Positions 9,344-17,919 are shown, counted from the stretch's first letter. The stretch is DNA of 38,773 nucleotides from Pseudomonadota bacterium (GCA_021787615.1 JAJYLP010000027.1:1-38773), one strand, 5' to 3'. Program-made: numbers and translations. The notes: generated by a model from the letters alone, not told the origin.

Positions 9344-10263
9344 TGCGGCAACGCCGCGCGGGTCTCGGCGGCACGCTTGATCAACGCGGTGACCGCGGCG
9401 AGGCGCGGACCCTCGAGCGGCCGGCGCGGCGGGCGCACCCGCTCGCTGCCGCGGCCCATGATGTGCTCGGCGAGCTTGATCGCCTGCACCAGGTCGTGCC
9501 CGGCATCGAGGTGCAGCAGCGGCATGAACCAGCGGTAGATGGCGCGCGCGCGCGGCAGATCGCCTGCGCGCAGCGCCGCGTAAAGCGCCAGCGACTCGCG
9601 CGGGAAGGCATTCGTCAGGCCCGACACCCAGCCGCGCGCCCCGAGCACGAGCCCCTCGAGAGCCAGGTCATCGAGTCCGGCGAACAGCACGTACCGCTCG
9701 CCGCAGGCGTTGATCACGTCGGTGAAGCGCCGCGAGTCGGGCGTCGACTCCTTCAGGGCGACGATGTTGGCGACGTCCGCCAGGCGCGCGAGCGTCGCGA
9801 GCTCGATCGTCGTGCGATACGCCGGCGGGTTGTTGTACAGCATGATCGGCAGGCGCGTGGCGGCGGCCACGGCGCGAAAATGCGCCTCGAGCTCCGCGCC
9901 CGTGGGCACGTAGACCATCGCCGGCAGCACCATCAGGCCGTTCACCCCGGCCGCCTCGGCATCGCGCGCGAAGCGCACCGCGCCGGCGGTGGTGAGCTCC
10001 GAGACGCCGGCGATCACCGCGATCCGGCCCGCGGCCGAGGCCACCGCCGCGCCGAGCACGGCGCGCTTCTCCTCGGGCGAGAGGGAATTGTTCTCCCCGA
10101 CCGTGCCCAACACCACCAGCCCGTGCACGCCCTCGTCCACCAGCGCGCGCTGCACGGCGCCGGTGGCCGGCAGATCGACCGCCAGATCGGCATCGAACTG
10201 GGTCGTCACCGCCGGAAAGACGCCGGCCCAGTCGCACGGCAGGGGCGAAGTTGCACCGGTCAT
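9340..10263 (-). CDS. lhpC: Dihydrodipicolinate-synthase-family enzyme, likely 1-pyrroline-4-hydroxy-2-carboxylate deaminase
   Basis: A 307-residue class I aldolase-fold enzyme. Catalytic residues are Tyr143 (MLYNNPP) and the Schiff-base Lys171 (VALKES); the 'GTVGENNSLS' loop (residues 53-62) resembles the GTTGE pyruvate loop of DapA. In isolation it could be DapA, N-acetylneuraminate lyase or a sugar-acid aldolase. Its coupling to the 4-hydroxyproline epimerase and proximity to a D-amino-acid dehydrogenase make the deaminase that yields alpha-ketoglutarate semialdehyde plus ammonia the best call. It is the first gene of the leftward operon and lacks a clear Shine-Dalgarno; the candidate operator lies 28 bases upstream of its ATG. 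Confidence 0.82.
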   Translation of the reverse strand: MTGATSPLPCDWAGVFPAVTTQFDADLAVDLPATGAVQRALVDEGVHGLVVLGTVGENNSLSPEEKRAVLGAAVASAAGRIAVIAGVSELTTAGAVRFARDAEAAGVNGLMVLPAMVYVPTGAELEAHFRAVAAATRLPIMLYNNPPAYRTTIELATLARLADVANIVALKESTPDSRRFTDVINACGERYVLFAGLDDLALEGLVLGARGWVSGLTNAFPRESLALYAALRAGDLPRARAIYRWFMPLLHLDAGHDLVQAIKLAEHIMGRGSERVRPPRRPLEGPRLAAVTALIKRAAETRAALPQ

Positions 10264-10290
10264 GGGATCGCGTCCGTATTGCCTGTATGC

Positions 10291-10310
10291 TTATATCGTA
10301 TACGATATAA
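10291..10310. promoter_or_regulatory. Perfect 20-bp palindrome, candidate GntR operator
   Basis: TTATATCGTATACGATATAA is its own exact reverse complement. It sits in the 103-base divergent gap between the deaminase and dehydrogenase genes, in the only AT-rich stretch there, overlapping any plausible -10 elements in both directions. FCD-type GntR proteins bind short palindromes, often centred on GTATAC-like cores. The regulator gene is in the same locus. Binding is inferred. Confidence 0.72.
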
Positions 10311-10366
10311 CCACACACGGTAAACGTGTCGGCGCGGCGGAGTGCGGGCATGCGCGAGACGGCAAC

Positions 10367-11644
10367 TTGAGTTCTCCGGCGGAACCGCGGTCCCAGGACC
10401 GCATCGCGGTGATCGGCGCCGGCATCGTGGGCAGCGCCATCGCCTGGCGGCTCACCCGCGAGGGCTTCCCGGTGCTGCTGCTCGATCGGGCGGAGCCGGC
10501 GCGCGCCGGCGCTTCGTTCGGCAATGCCGGACACATCGCCTGCGAGCAGCTCGAGCCGCTGCCCTCCCTGCGGCTGCTCCTCACCTTCTGGCGCGAGCTG
10601 TCCATCTTCGACGGACCGGTGCACCTGCCGCTGCATCGCGCGGCGGCGCTCGCTCCGTGGCTGGCGCGCTTCGTCGGCGCATCAATGCACCAGCGGCGCA
10701 ACACGCCGCCGCTCGCGGCGCTGGTGCGGCCGGCGGCCGATACGCTCGAGCGCGCGCTGCGCGAGGTCGGGCGAGCTGATCTGCTCGTGCGCCGTGGACA
10801 TTACGCGGTCTGGCTCGGTCCGACCGCGCCGGCGCGCGCCGCGCGCGTGGCACGCGCTGCGCAGCGCCTTCAGGTGCGCACCGAGCCGGCCCCGGCGGAG
10901 CTCACCCGCGCCCTGCAGGCGCGCTCGCCGGGAACCGCCTCGGGGCTGTGGTATCCGGACAGCGGGCATGTGCTCGATCCGCAGAGCGTCGCGGCGGCCT
11001 TCGTGGCGGCGGCCGTTCAGGCCGGCGCGCAATTCCAACAGTGCGAGGTGCGCGAGATCCTCCCCGAGGGCGCCCGGGTGACGGTGCGCACGGACACGCA
11101 GGCGCTGACGGTGCGCGCCGCGGTCGTGTGCGCGGGCGTGCAATCGGCGCCTTTCCTGCGCCGGTTCGGACTCAACGCACCGCTTACCGCCGAGCGCGGC
11201 TATCACCTGGAGCTCGCCGGCGCGCTGCCGCTGACCGGCGCGCCGGTGCTGTACGCGGGGGAGAACATCATCGTCACCCCCATGCGCGGCCGGCTGCGCG
11301 CCACGACCTATCTGGAGTTCGAGCGGCACGGCGCCCCGCCCGATGCGCGCAAGCTGCAGCGCCTGCGCCGCGCGCTCGAGCGCCTCGGTTACACGAGCGA
11401 GACGCGCCACGAAGGCTGGGTGGGTTCGCGCCCGACGCTGCCGGATTATCTGCCCGGAATCGGCCGTGCCCCGGGCGCAGCGCCGCTTTATTACGCGGTC
11501 GGCCACCAGCATCTGGGGCTGACGCTCGCGGCACCCACCGCCGAAGTCGTGGCCGCGCTCGTTGCGAACCGCGCTCCGCCGCTCGACGTGCGCCCGCTCG
11601 ACCTGCGCCGCTTCGGCACGCGGCACGCGGCAAGCCTGTGGTGA
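10367..11644 (+). CDS. FAD-dependent D-amino-acid dehydrogenase, likely D-hydroxyproline dehydrogenase
   Basis: A 425-residue DadA-like flavoprotein that would oxidise cis-4-hydroxy-D-proline to 1-pyrroline-4-hydroxy-2-carboxylate. The dinucleotide-binding motif IAVIGAGIVGSAIAWRL is at about residues 13-29, followed by an acidic strand end (LLLDR). The late FAD/substrate signature 'GSRPTLPDYLPGIG' and 'YYAVGHQHLGLTLA' is near residues 350-385. No ATG or GTG precedes the nucleotide-binding motif in frame, so the TTG at 10367 is taken as the start. It is a single-subunit type (like HypO of rhizobia), not the three-subunit form of some pseudomonads. The stop overlaps the next gene (GTGA). Confidence 0.85.
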   Translation: MSSPAEPRSQDRIAVIGAGIVGSAIAWRLTREGFPVLLLDRAEPARAGASFGNAGHIACEQLEPLPSLRLLLTFWRELSIFDGPVHLPLHRAAALAPWLARFVGASMHQRRNTPPLAALVRPAADTLERALREVGRADLLVRRGHYAVWLGPTAPARAARVARAAQRLQVRTEPAPAELTRALQARSPGTASGLWYPDSGHVLDPQSVAAAFVAAAVQAGAQFQQCEVREILPEGARVTVRTDTQALTVRAAVVCAGVQSAPFLRRFGLNAPLTAERGYHLELAGALPLTGAPVLYAGENIIVTPMRGRLRATTYLEFERHGAPPDARKLQRLRRALERLGYTSETRHEGWVGSRPTLPDYLPGIGRAPGAAPLYYAVGHQHLGLTLAAPTAEVVAALVANRAPPLDVRPLDLRRFGTRHAASLW

Positions 11645-12633
11645 GCCGCGCGCCCTGGGTCGCGCTCGCGGCGCTCACCTTCGCGCTGATCGCTCTGATC
11701 GCCTATCTGACACCGGCGAGCAGCCTGATCACCCGCGCGCTGCTCGCCTCGCTCGCGCTGCTGGCAGTCGGCTTCGTGTGGCGCTGGTCGCGCCTGGAGC
11801 GGCACGCCCCGCGCGCCGCGGCGCAGCCGGACGCCGGCGGCCCGCGAGCGGCGGATTTCGCCCTCGGGTTCGGCGCGAATTTCTTCGACACCCTCGGCAT
11901 CGGCTCCTTTGCCCCCACCACGGCGGTGCTGAAGTTCACGCGGCGCATTCCCGATGAGCAGATTCCCGGCACGCTCAACGTCGGCCACGCACTGCCCACG
12001 CTCACCGAGGCGTTGATTTTCATCGCCGCCGTGGTCGTCGACCCACGCCTGCTCGTGACGATGATCGGCGCTTCGGTGCTCGGCGCCTGGCTCGGCGCCG
12101 GCGTGGTCTCGCGCCTGCCGCGCCGGGGCGTGCAGGTCGGCATGGGCGTGGCGCTTGCGGCGGCCGCGGCGCTGTTCATCGCCTCGAACCTCAACTGGAT
12201 GCCCCTCGGCGGGACGGCCACGGCGCTCGGCGGCTGGCGCTGGGTGCTCGCGGTCGGGGGCAATTTTCTCCTCGGGGCGCTGATGAGCCTCGGCATCGGG
12301 CTGTACGCGCCGTGCCTGATCCTCCTCAGCCTGCTCGGCCTGAACCCGCGCGCGGCCTTCCCCATCATGATGGGCTCGTGCGCCTTCCTGATGCCCATCG
12401 GCGGCATGCGCTTCGTGCGCTCGCGCCGCTACAGCTCGCCGGTCGCGCTGGGCTTTGCGCTCGGCGGCCCGCCGGCGGTGCTGATCGCAGCCTACCTGGT
12501 CAAGAAGCTGCCGCTCGAGTGGCTGCGCTGGCTGGTCGCGGCCGTGGTGCTGTACGCGGCGGCTCTGATGCTGCACGCGGCGCGCCGCGCCGTGCCGACC
12601 GCGCAGCCGGCCGGACCACAGCCTCCTCCTTAA
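11641..12633 (+). CDS. TauE/SafE (TSUP) family membrane permease
   Basis: A 330-residue polytopic inner-membrane protein with about eight to ten hydrophobic segments. The two TSUP repeats are recognisable: 'FGANFFDTLGIGSFAPTTAVLK' in the first half and 'GIGLYAPCLILLSLLGLNPRAAFPIMMGSCAFLMPIG' in the second. The family moves sulfonates, sulfite or small organic anions. The GTG at 11641 overlaps the dehydrogenase stop; GTG at 11638 is equally possible. Translational coupling to a D-hydroxyproline dehydrogenase suggests transport of hydroxyproline or a pathway anion, but no substrate can be read from the sequence. Confidence 0.85.
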   Translation: MSRAPWVALAALTFALIALIAYLTPASSLITRALLASLALLAVGFVWRWSRLERHAPRAAAQPDAGGPRAADFALGFGANFFDTLGIGSFAPTTAVLKFTRRIPDEQIPGTLNVGHALPTLTEALIFIAAVVVDPRLLVTMIGASVLGAWLGAGVVSRLPRRGVQVGMGVALAAAAALFIASNLNWMPLGGTATALGGWRWVLAVGGNFLLGALMSLGIGLYAPCLILLSLLGLNPRAAFPIMMGSCAFLMPIGGMRFVRSRRYSSPVALGFALGGPPAVLIAAYLVKKLPLEWLRWLVAAVVLYAAALMLHAARRAVPTAQPAGPQPPP

Positions 12634-12640
12634 GGAGGAG
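12623..12640 (+). promoter_or_regulatory. Self-complementary ribosome-binding-site hairpin at the TauE/SafE stop
   Basis: CTCCTCCTTAAGGAGGAG is a perfect 18-base palindrome. In RNA it can fold as a 7-bp stem with a UUAA loop, burying a strong Shine-Dalgarno (GGAGGAG). The TAA stop of the permease gene lies in the loop. The next gene's ATG is 41 bases further on, too far for direct use, so function is uncertain. Confidence 0.45.
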
Positions 12641-12681
12641 ATGGGCGAAATCGCCGAGCCAGAGACGTTAGACTTGCCCCA

Positions 12682-14115
12682 ATGCCCTGGTTCAGCGAGC
12701 TCACCGCCGCGCTTCACCGCCCTTCGATGCGGATCGCGCTCATCGTCGCGTGCGCGATGTTCATGCAGAACCTCGACTCGACCATCATCGTCACCGCACT
12801 GCCGGCCATGGCGCACAGCTTCGCCACGAACGAGAGCCGCGTCAGCGAGGGCATCACCGCGTATGCGCTGGCTGCCGCGGTGTGCATCCCGGCGAGCGCC
12901 TGGCTCGCCGAGCGCATCGGGACCCGCACGCTTTTCAGCGGCGCGATCGGGGTGTTCACATTGGCCTCGATGGCCTGCGGCCTGTCGGGGAGCTTCCCGG
13001 CATTCATCGGCGCGCGGCTGGTGCAGGGCGGCTCGGCGGCGATGATGTCGCCGGTCGGGCGGCTGATCGTGCTGCGCAATGCCGAGAAGCACGAGCTGAT
13101 GAGCACCCTCTCGACCCTGGTGTGGCCGGGGCTGCTTGCGCCGGTGATCGGCCCTGCGCTCGGCGGGTTCATCACCGATGCGCTCTCGTGGCGCTGGATC
13201 TTCTACGTCAATGTGCCGATCGGCCTCATCGCCATCGTGCTCGTGCTCGCGATCATCCCGAACCACAAGGCGAGCGAGCGGACCGCCTTCGATGCGCGCG
13301 GCTTCGTGTGGCTCGCCGCGGCGGTCGGCTGCCTGAGCTACGGCCTCGATCTGCTCGGCGGCGAGCACATCGAAGCGCCGCTCGCGCTCGGGCTGCTGGC
13401 CGCGGCCTTCATCGCCGGCTACGGCGCGGTGCGCCACCTGGAGTCCGCTGGGCGGCCCCTGGTGCGGCTCGATGTGCTGCGCAAACGCTCGTTTCGCGTG
13501 GCCACGGTCTCCGGCGGCGGCCTGATGCGCGCCGCGATCAGCGCCACGCCCTATCTGCTGCCGCTGATGCTCGAGGTGGTCTACGGGCTGACGCCCCTTC
13601 AGTCAGGGGTGCTGCTGCTGGTCTACATGGCGGCCAACCTGCTGATGAAGGCGCTGACCAACCCCATCATCCGCCGCTTCGGGCTGCGTCGGGTGCTCAT
13701 CGTCGACGGCGCGATCACCGCCTGCGGCATCGCCGCCTGCGCGTGGATCTCCCCGGCGCTGCCCACTTCGCTGGTGGTCATCATCCTGCTGTTCGCCGGC
13801 GCGAGCCGCTCGATGCAGTTCACCGCATTGCTCTTCACCACGTTCGCCGACGTGACGCCCGAGGAGCGCGCTCCGGCGAGCGTGCTGCTGTCGCTCACGC
13901 AGCAGATCGCCGTCGCCGCCGGCGTGGCGAGCGCCGCGCTGGCGCTGAATTTCACCCGCATCGCGCGCCACACCGTGGCGTTCGGCGCGTTCGACTTCCG
14001 GGTGGCGCTCACCCTGATGGCCGCGCTCGGGGCGCTCAGCCTCATCCCGTATGCGAGCCTGCCCAAGGATACGGGTGCGGAAGTCAGCGGGCACGGGCGC
14101 GCTGCGACCTCCTGA
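12682..14115 (+). CDS. MFS transporter, DHA2 (EmrB/QacA-like) family
   Basis: A 477-residue major-facilitator protein long enough for 14 membrane helices. The first helix holds 'NLDSTIIVTALPAMA', the DHA2 signature; motif A-like 'LAERIGTRTLF' lies between helices 2 and 3; motif C-like 'GPALGGFITDALSWRWIFYVNVPIG' spans helices 5-6. Family members are proton-driven exporters of drugs or metabolites. It is third in the rightward hydroxyproline operon, 48 bases behind the permease gene, so it may simply be co-transcribed, or may export or import a pathway compound. The ATG has no nearby Shine-Dalgarno; GGAGGAG is 41 bases upstream in the palindrome. Confidence 0.88.
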   Translation: MPWFSELTAALHRPSMRIALIVACAMFMQNLDSTIIVTALPAMAHSFATNESRVSEGITAYALAAAVCIPASAWLAERIGTRTLFSGAIGVFTLASMACGLSGSFPAFIGARLVQGGSAAMMSPVGRLIVLRNAEKHELMSTLSTLVWPGLLAPVIGPALGGFITDALSWRWIFYVNVPIGLIAIVLVLAIIPNHKASERTAFDARGFVWLAAAVGCLSYGLDLLGGEHIEAPLALGLLAAAFIAGYGAVRHLESAGRPLVRLDVLRKRSFRVATVSGGGLMRAAISATPYLLPLMLEVVYGLTPLQSGVLLLVYMAANLLMKALTNPIIRRFGLRRVLIVDGAITACGIAACAWISPALPTSLVVIILLFAGASRSMQFTALLFTTFADVTPEERAPASVLLSLTQQIAVAAGVASAALALNFTRIARHTVAFGAFDFRVALTLMAALGALSLIPYASLPKDTGAEVSGHGRAATS

Positions 14116-14194
14116 TCCGGCCCGCCCCGCAGAGTGCGCCCCGCGCAGCTGTTCCGGCTCACCCCGCTCGCCGACTCCGCCGCGCGGGGGCCTG

Positions 14195-16189
14195 TTATTC
14201 GCGCACCAACCCCTCGACCCAGCGGTACAGCACGAACACCACGGCGGCGAAGGCGACGCCCCCGAGCCACATCGAGGCGGCGGCGAAGTCCTTGCCGACG
14301 AGCGCGATCGGCGCCGGCCGGCCGGTGAAGGCCACTGCGGCGGCGAAAATGACCCCGAGCAGGCTCTCCCCGACGATCAGGCCCGAGGCGAGCAGCACGC
14401 CAAGCTGTTGGATCGCCTCGGCGCGCGGGGCGCGCGCGGCGCGGCGGTTGAACCACCACCCCACCAGCGAGCCGACCACGATCATCAGCGTGCTCGAGGT
14501 CGGCAGGTAGATCCCGAGGCCGACGGCGAGCGGCGGCACGCGCACCCGCTTGGCCACGCGCGCCAGCGTCTCGTCGAACGCGATCAGCACCACGCCGATC
14601 AGCCCGCCGACGCTGATCGCGCTCCAGTCGACGTTGTGCTGGATGACGCCCTGGGCGAGCGCCGAGATCAGACCCGCCTGCGGCGCCGGCAGCGCATGGG
14701 CGGGGTTGACGCCGGGGGCGCCGAGGAACCCGTAGGCGTGGTTCACCAGATCGAGCACCGGCGGGATCACGAGCGCGCCGGCGATCACGCCCACCACCAG
14801 CGCCCACTGCTGCTTGGCGGGGGTGGCATCGACCAGCTGGCCGGTCTTGAGGTCCTGCAGGTTGTTGTTGGCGATCGAGGCCACCGCGAACACCACCGAG
14901 GTGACAAACAGCGCAAAGGCCACGAGCGCCCGCCCCGCATCGGGCGGCAGATGCGATTTGACCCCGAGCACGAGCATCAGCGCGAACACCACCACCACGA
15001 GGATGCCGATCCCTGAGAGCGGGCTGTTCGAGGAGCCGATGAGGCCGGCCATGTAGCCGCACACGGTCGAGACGAGAAAGCCCATCACGGCCACGAAGAT
15101 CACCCCGCCCAGGGTGAGCAGCAGCGCGAACGAGCCGAGTCCGCTGATGCGGCTGAAATGCCACAGCAGCCACCCGACCGGCACCAGGCAGATGAGCGAG
15201 ACCAGCCCCACCGTGCCGATCGGGATGTCGCGCTCGGTGCGCGGCAGCGTGTGCGCGAGGCCCGCCTTGCGCGCGCGCGAGGCCGCGAGCGCGCCCGCGA
15301 GTCCCTTGGCAACCGGCTTGATCATGGTGCCGAGCGTCCAGACCGCGGCGACACCGATCGTGCCGGCGCCGACGAACCGCACGTAGTGCGCCCACGCTCC
15401 CTGGGCGGCGGCCGCCGCCGGGCCCGCGGCCGGGTGCATCATCAGGAAGTGCGGCACGCCCCAGCCCCAGCCGATCAGCGCGCCGACCAGCATCGCGATG
15501 CCCACCGCCGGGCCCACCAGGTGGCCGATGGCGAACAGCGCAAACGACAGGCTGAAATCAAAGCCGGTGGCCGCGCCCGATTTGCCGAAGCGGAAGTAGC
15601 GCACCACATCGCTCGTGAAGATCTGCGTCTGCACGACGACATAGAAGACGGCCGAGACCACCGCCCCGACCAGCACCGCCTTCAGGCCCGCCCCGCCGCT
15701 CTCGACCGCCTCGAGATCGGCATCGTGCGCCCGTCCGGAGCCGACCTTGAGCACCTCCGCGCAGGCGACACCCTCCGGATACGGCAGGTCCGAGTCGGTC
15801 ACCAGCGCCCGGCGCAGCGGGATGGTGTACATCACCCCGAGGATGCCGCCCGAGGCGCACACCAGAAAGGACATCCAGAACGGAAAGCCGGTCCACCAGC
15901 CGACGATGACCAGCCCCGGCAGCACGAAGATGATGCTCGAGAGCGTGCCCGCGGCCGAGGCCACGGTCTGCACGATGTTGTTCTCCTGCATGGTCGCGCC
16001 CTTCAGCGCGCGCAGGATGGCCATCGAGATCACGGCCGCCGGGATGGACGTCGAGAAGGTGAGCCCGGCCTTCAGGCCGAAGTAGACGTTGGCCGCGGTG
16101 AACACCAGGGTGATGAGCACCCCGATGACCATGCCGCGAAACGTGAACTCGCCGAGTGACCCGGCGCCCTCGGTTGCGGGTGTATTCAT
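14195..16189 (-). CDS. OPT-family oligopeptide/metal-chelate transporter
   Basis: A 664-residue inner-membrane protein with about 15-16 hydrophobic segments. Family hallmarks are 'FTFRGMVIGVLITLVFTAANVYFGLKAGL' (residues 14-42, written here in two runs: FTFRGMVIGV and VYFGLKAGL), 'SIPAAVISMAIL', 'ENNIVQTVASAAGT' and 'DSDLPYPEGVACAEVLKVG'. OPT proteins import short peptides or metal-ligand complexes using the proton gradient. It is convergent with the MFS gene and downstream of the DUF488 gene on the same strand. The S9 peptidase at the left of the window could feed peptides, but the two are not linked in an operon. Confidence 0.9.
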   Translation of the reverse strand: MNTPATEGAGSLGEFTFRGMVIGVLITLVFTAANVYFGLKAGLTFSTSIPAAVISMAILRALKGATMQENNIVQTVASAAGTLSSIIFVLPGLVIVGWWTGFPFWMSFLVCASGGILGVMYTIPLRRALVTDSDLPYPEGVACAEVLKVGSGRAHDADLEAVESGGAGLKAVLVGAVVSAVFYVVVQTQIFTSDVVRYFRFGKSGAATGFDFSLSFALFAIGHLVGPAVGIAMLVGALIGWGWGVPHFLMMHPAAGPAAAAAQGAWAHYVRFVGAGTIGVAAVWTLGTMIKPVAKGLAGALAASRARKAGLAHTLPRTERDIPIGTVGLVSLICLVPVGWLLWHFSRISGLGSFALLLTLGGVIFVAVMGFLVSTVCGYMAGLIGSSNSPLSGIGILVVVVFALMLVLGVKSHLPPDAGRALVAFALFVTSVVFAVASIANNNLQDLKTGQLVDATPAKQQWALVVGVIAGALVIPPVLDLVNHAYGFLGAPGVNPAHALPAPQAGLISALAQGVIQHNVDWSAISVGGLIGVVLIAFDETLARVAKRVRVPPLAVGLGIYLPTSSTLMIVVGSLVGWWFNRRAARAPRAEAIQQLGVLLASGLIVGESLLGVIFAAAVAFTGRPAPIALVGKDFAAASMWLGGVAFAAVVFVLYRWVEGLVRE

Positions 16190-16238
16190 TCAATGTTCTT
16201 TCGGTCGCGAGAGCACGCGCCGCCGGCGCGCACACCCC

Positions 16239-16682
16239 CTATGGGCGCACCTTAACCGATCCGCGCCGGGGTGTCTGCCCTGCGCCGCGCGCGCCGCTGC
16301 GCGCCACCGCCTTGCGCGGCGCAGCGCCCGCAATCACCTCGCGCAGCACGAGCGCGTGATTGTGCTCGGGATCGCGCGCGCCGTAGAGCAGCGTGAGGGG
16401 CCGCTCACGCGCCGCCTGACGCAGCGCCTGGATCTGCGCGCGCTGCGCGGCGAGCTCGGCGCGATAGCGGCGGCGGAACTGAGCCCAACGCGACGGGTCG
16501 TGGCCGAACCAGGTGCGCAGCGCGCTGCTCGGGGCGAGGTCCTTCAGCCACGCATCGATGTGTGCGCTCTCGCGGCGCACACCCCGCGGCCAGAGCCGGT
16601 CCACCAACACGCGCAGGCCGTCCTCCCCGGGGGGATCGTAGAGGCGCCGCAGGCGCACATCCGGTTCAGGCCGAGAGCCCAT
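16239..16682 (-). CDS. DUF488 family protein
   Basis: A 147-residue basic protein with the DUF488 pattern: 'RVLVDRLWPRGVRRESA' (near residues 25-41), 'WLKDLAPSSALRTWFGHDPSRWAQFRRRYRAEL' region, 'LTLLYGARDPEHNHALVL'. Members are small soluble proteins of unsettled function. The C-terminal 30 residues are Arg/Ala-rich and probably disordered. The ATG at 16682 follows GCAGG at normal spacing; a TTG at 16694 would add four residues. It reads leftward, divergent from pstS, and may share the AT-rich promoter patch near 16700-16730. Confidence 0.82.
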   Translation of the reverse strand: MGSRPEPDVRLRRLYDPPGEDGLRVLVDRLWPRGVRRESAHIDAWLKDLAPSSALRTWFGHDPSRWAQFRRRYRAELAAQRAQIQALRQAARERPLTLLYGARDPEHNHALVLREVIAGAAPRKAVARSGARGAGQTPRRGSVKVRP

Positions 16683-16731
16683 AAAAGCCTGCAACTCTTT
16701 GTTTAATCGAAGTTTAATATATCACGGCCCC

Positions 16732-16765
16732 GTGTCACAAATCCGTCATATTGCCGGGGTAGAGT
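16732..16765 (+). promoter_or_regulatory. Pho box and -10 element of the pst promoter
   Basis: GTGTCACAAATCCGTCATAT (16732-16751) closely follows the PhoB consensus of two CTGTCAT-like repeats with an AT-rich spacer. A -10-like TAGAGT follows at 16760-16765, eight bases beyond the box, so PhoB would replace a -35 element. pstS starts 59 bases downstream. This supports induction by phosphate limitation. Confidence 0.78.
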
Positions 16766-16824
16766 ACCGCGCCGTAGAGACCCCTTTGCTCCCCGCATCG
16801 TCCTGATCCGCAAAAGGTAAACCC

Positions 16825-17904
16825 ATGAGCATGAAATCTGGTCCCGCCCGCCGCCGGGCCTCCCTGGTCCTGACGACCGCCCTGGCACTGTGCTCGGTGA
16901 TGGGCGCGCGCGCCGCAATGGCGCAGCAGCGCCTGCTCGAGACGGGCTCGTCCCTGCTCTACCCGCTGTTCAATCTGTGGGTGCCGGTGTACACCAAGAC
17001 CCACCCGGGCGTGCAGATCACGACCCAGTCGACCGGCAGCGGCACGGGCATCTCCCAGGCGATGTCCGGCATCGCCCAGATTGGCGCCTCGGATGCCTAC
17101 ATGAGCGACTTCCTGGTGAAGCAGCACCCGACGATGCTCAACATCCCGCTCGCCATCTCCTCGCAGATGATCAATTACAACCTGCCGGGACTGAACCGCG
17201 TCCACCTGAAGCTGAGCGGCCCGCTGCTCGCGGCGATGTACTCCGGCCGGGTGCGCTACTGGGACGATGCGATGATCAGGCGGCTGAACCCCGGCGTGCG
17301 CCTGCCGCACGAGCAGATCGTGCTCGTGCACCGCACCGACGGCAGCGGCGACACATTCATCTTCACCCAGTACCTCTCCTTCAGCACCCCCTCGTGGATG
17401 AACTCGGTGAGCTACGGCACCTCGGTCAGCTGGCCGGCGGTCGAGGGCGGCATCGGCGCCGAGGGCAACCCGGGCATGGTCAATGCCTGCAAGGGCACGC
17501 CGTACTCGCTCGCCTACATCGGCATCAGCTACAAGAAGGCGACCGAGGCGGCCGGTCTGGGCGAGGCGGCCATCCAGAACCGCGCCGGCAACTTCGTCAT
17601 GCCCAACCCGCAGACCGTGCAGGCGGCAGTGGACGCGATGGCGCCGCACACCCCGCGCAATGAGCGCATCAGCCTGATCTTCGCGCCCGGCAAGGACTCG
17701 TATCCGATCATCAACTACGAGTACGCCATCGTGAACGCAGCGCAGCCGAATGCCGCCACCGCCGCGGCGCTGCGCGAGTTCTTCAACTGGGCGCTGAGCC
17801 CCATCGAAGGCAACTCGGAGCGCTTCATGACGCCGGTCGGCTTTGTCGCGCTGCCGGCGCCGATCGTGGCCCTCAGCAAGGCGCAGATCGCCGCGATCCA
17901 CTGA
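16825..17904 (+). CDS. pstS: Phosphate ABC transporter, periplasmic binding protein
   Basis: A 359-residue secreted phosphate-binding protein. A signal peptide (about residues 1-33, ending at AMAQQ) precedes the two-lobed periplasmic domain. Phosphate-contact segments are visible: 'ETGSSLLYPLFNLW' near residue 40, 'QSTGSGTGISQAMSG' near residue 70, 'IGASDAYMSD' and 'VHRTDGSGDTFIFTQYL' near residue 170. The ATG at 16825 follows AAAGG. There is no lipobox, so it is probably soluble. It is the first gene of pstSCA behind a Pho box. Confidence 0.93.
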   Translation: MSMKSGPARRRASLVLTTALALCSVMGARAAMAQQRLLETGSSLLYPLFNLWVPVYTKTHPGVQITTQSTGSGTGISQAMSGIAQIGASDAYMSDFLVKQHPTMLNIPLAISSQMINYNLPGLNRVHLKLSGPLLAAMYSGRVRYWDDAMIRRLNPGVRLPHEQIVLVHRTDGSGDTFIFTQYLSFSTPSWMNSVSYGTSVSWPAVEGGIGAEGNPGMVNACKGTPYSLAYIGISYKKATEAAGLGEAAIQNRAGNFVMPNPQTVQAAVDAMAPHTPRNERISLIFAPGKDSYPIINYEYAIVNAAQPNAATAAALREFFNWALSPIEGNSERFMTPVGFVALPAPIVALSKAQIAAIH

Positions 17905-17919
17905 CGCCAGGCCCCCTGG

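Noticed and set aside
9340-10263. Annotation as 4-hydroxy-tetrahydrodipicolinate synthase (DapA)
   Set aside because: The Schiff-base lysine is shared by the whole superfamily; overlap with the hydroxyproline epimerase favours the deaminase role.
12641-13045. ATG directly after GGAGGAG as a separate gene
   Set aside because: There is no spacing between the Shine-Dalgarno and ATG, and the product is an out-of-frame reading of the MFS gene.
11491-13437. Leftward 648-codon open frame across the permease and MFS genes
   Set aside because: It spans three real genes on the other strand and is rich in Arg, Glu, His and Ala only; a codon-bias shadow.
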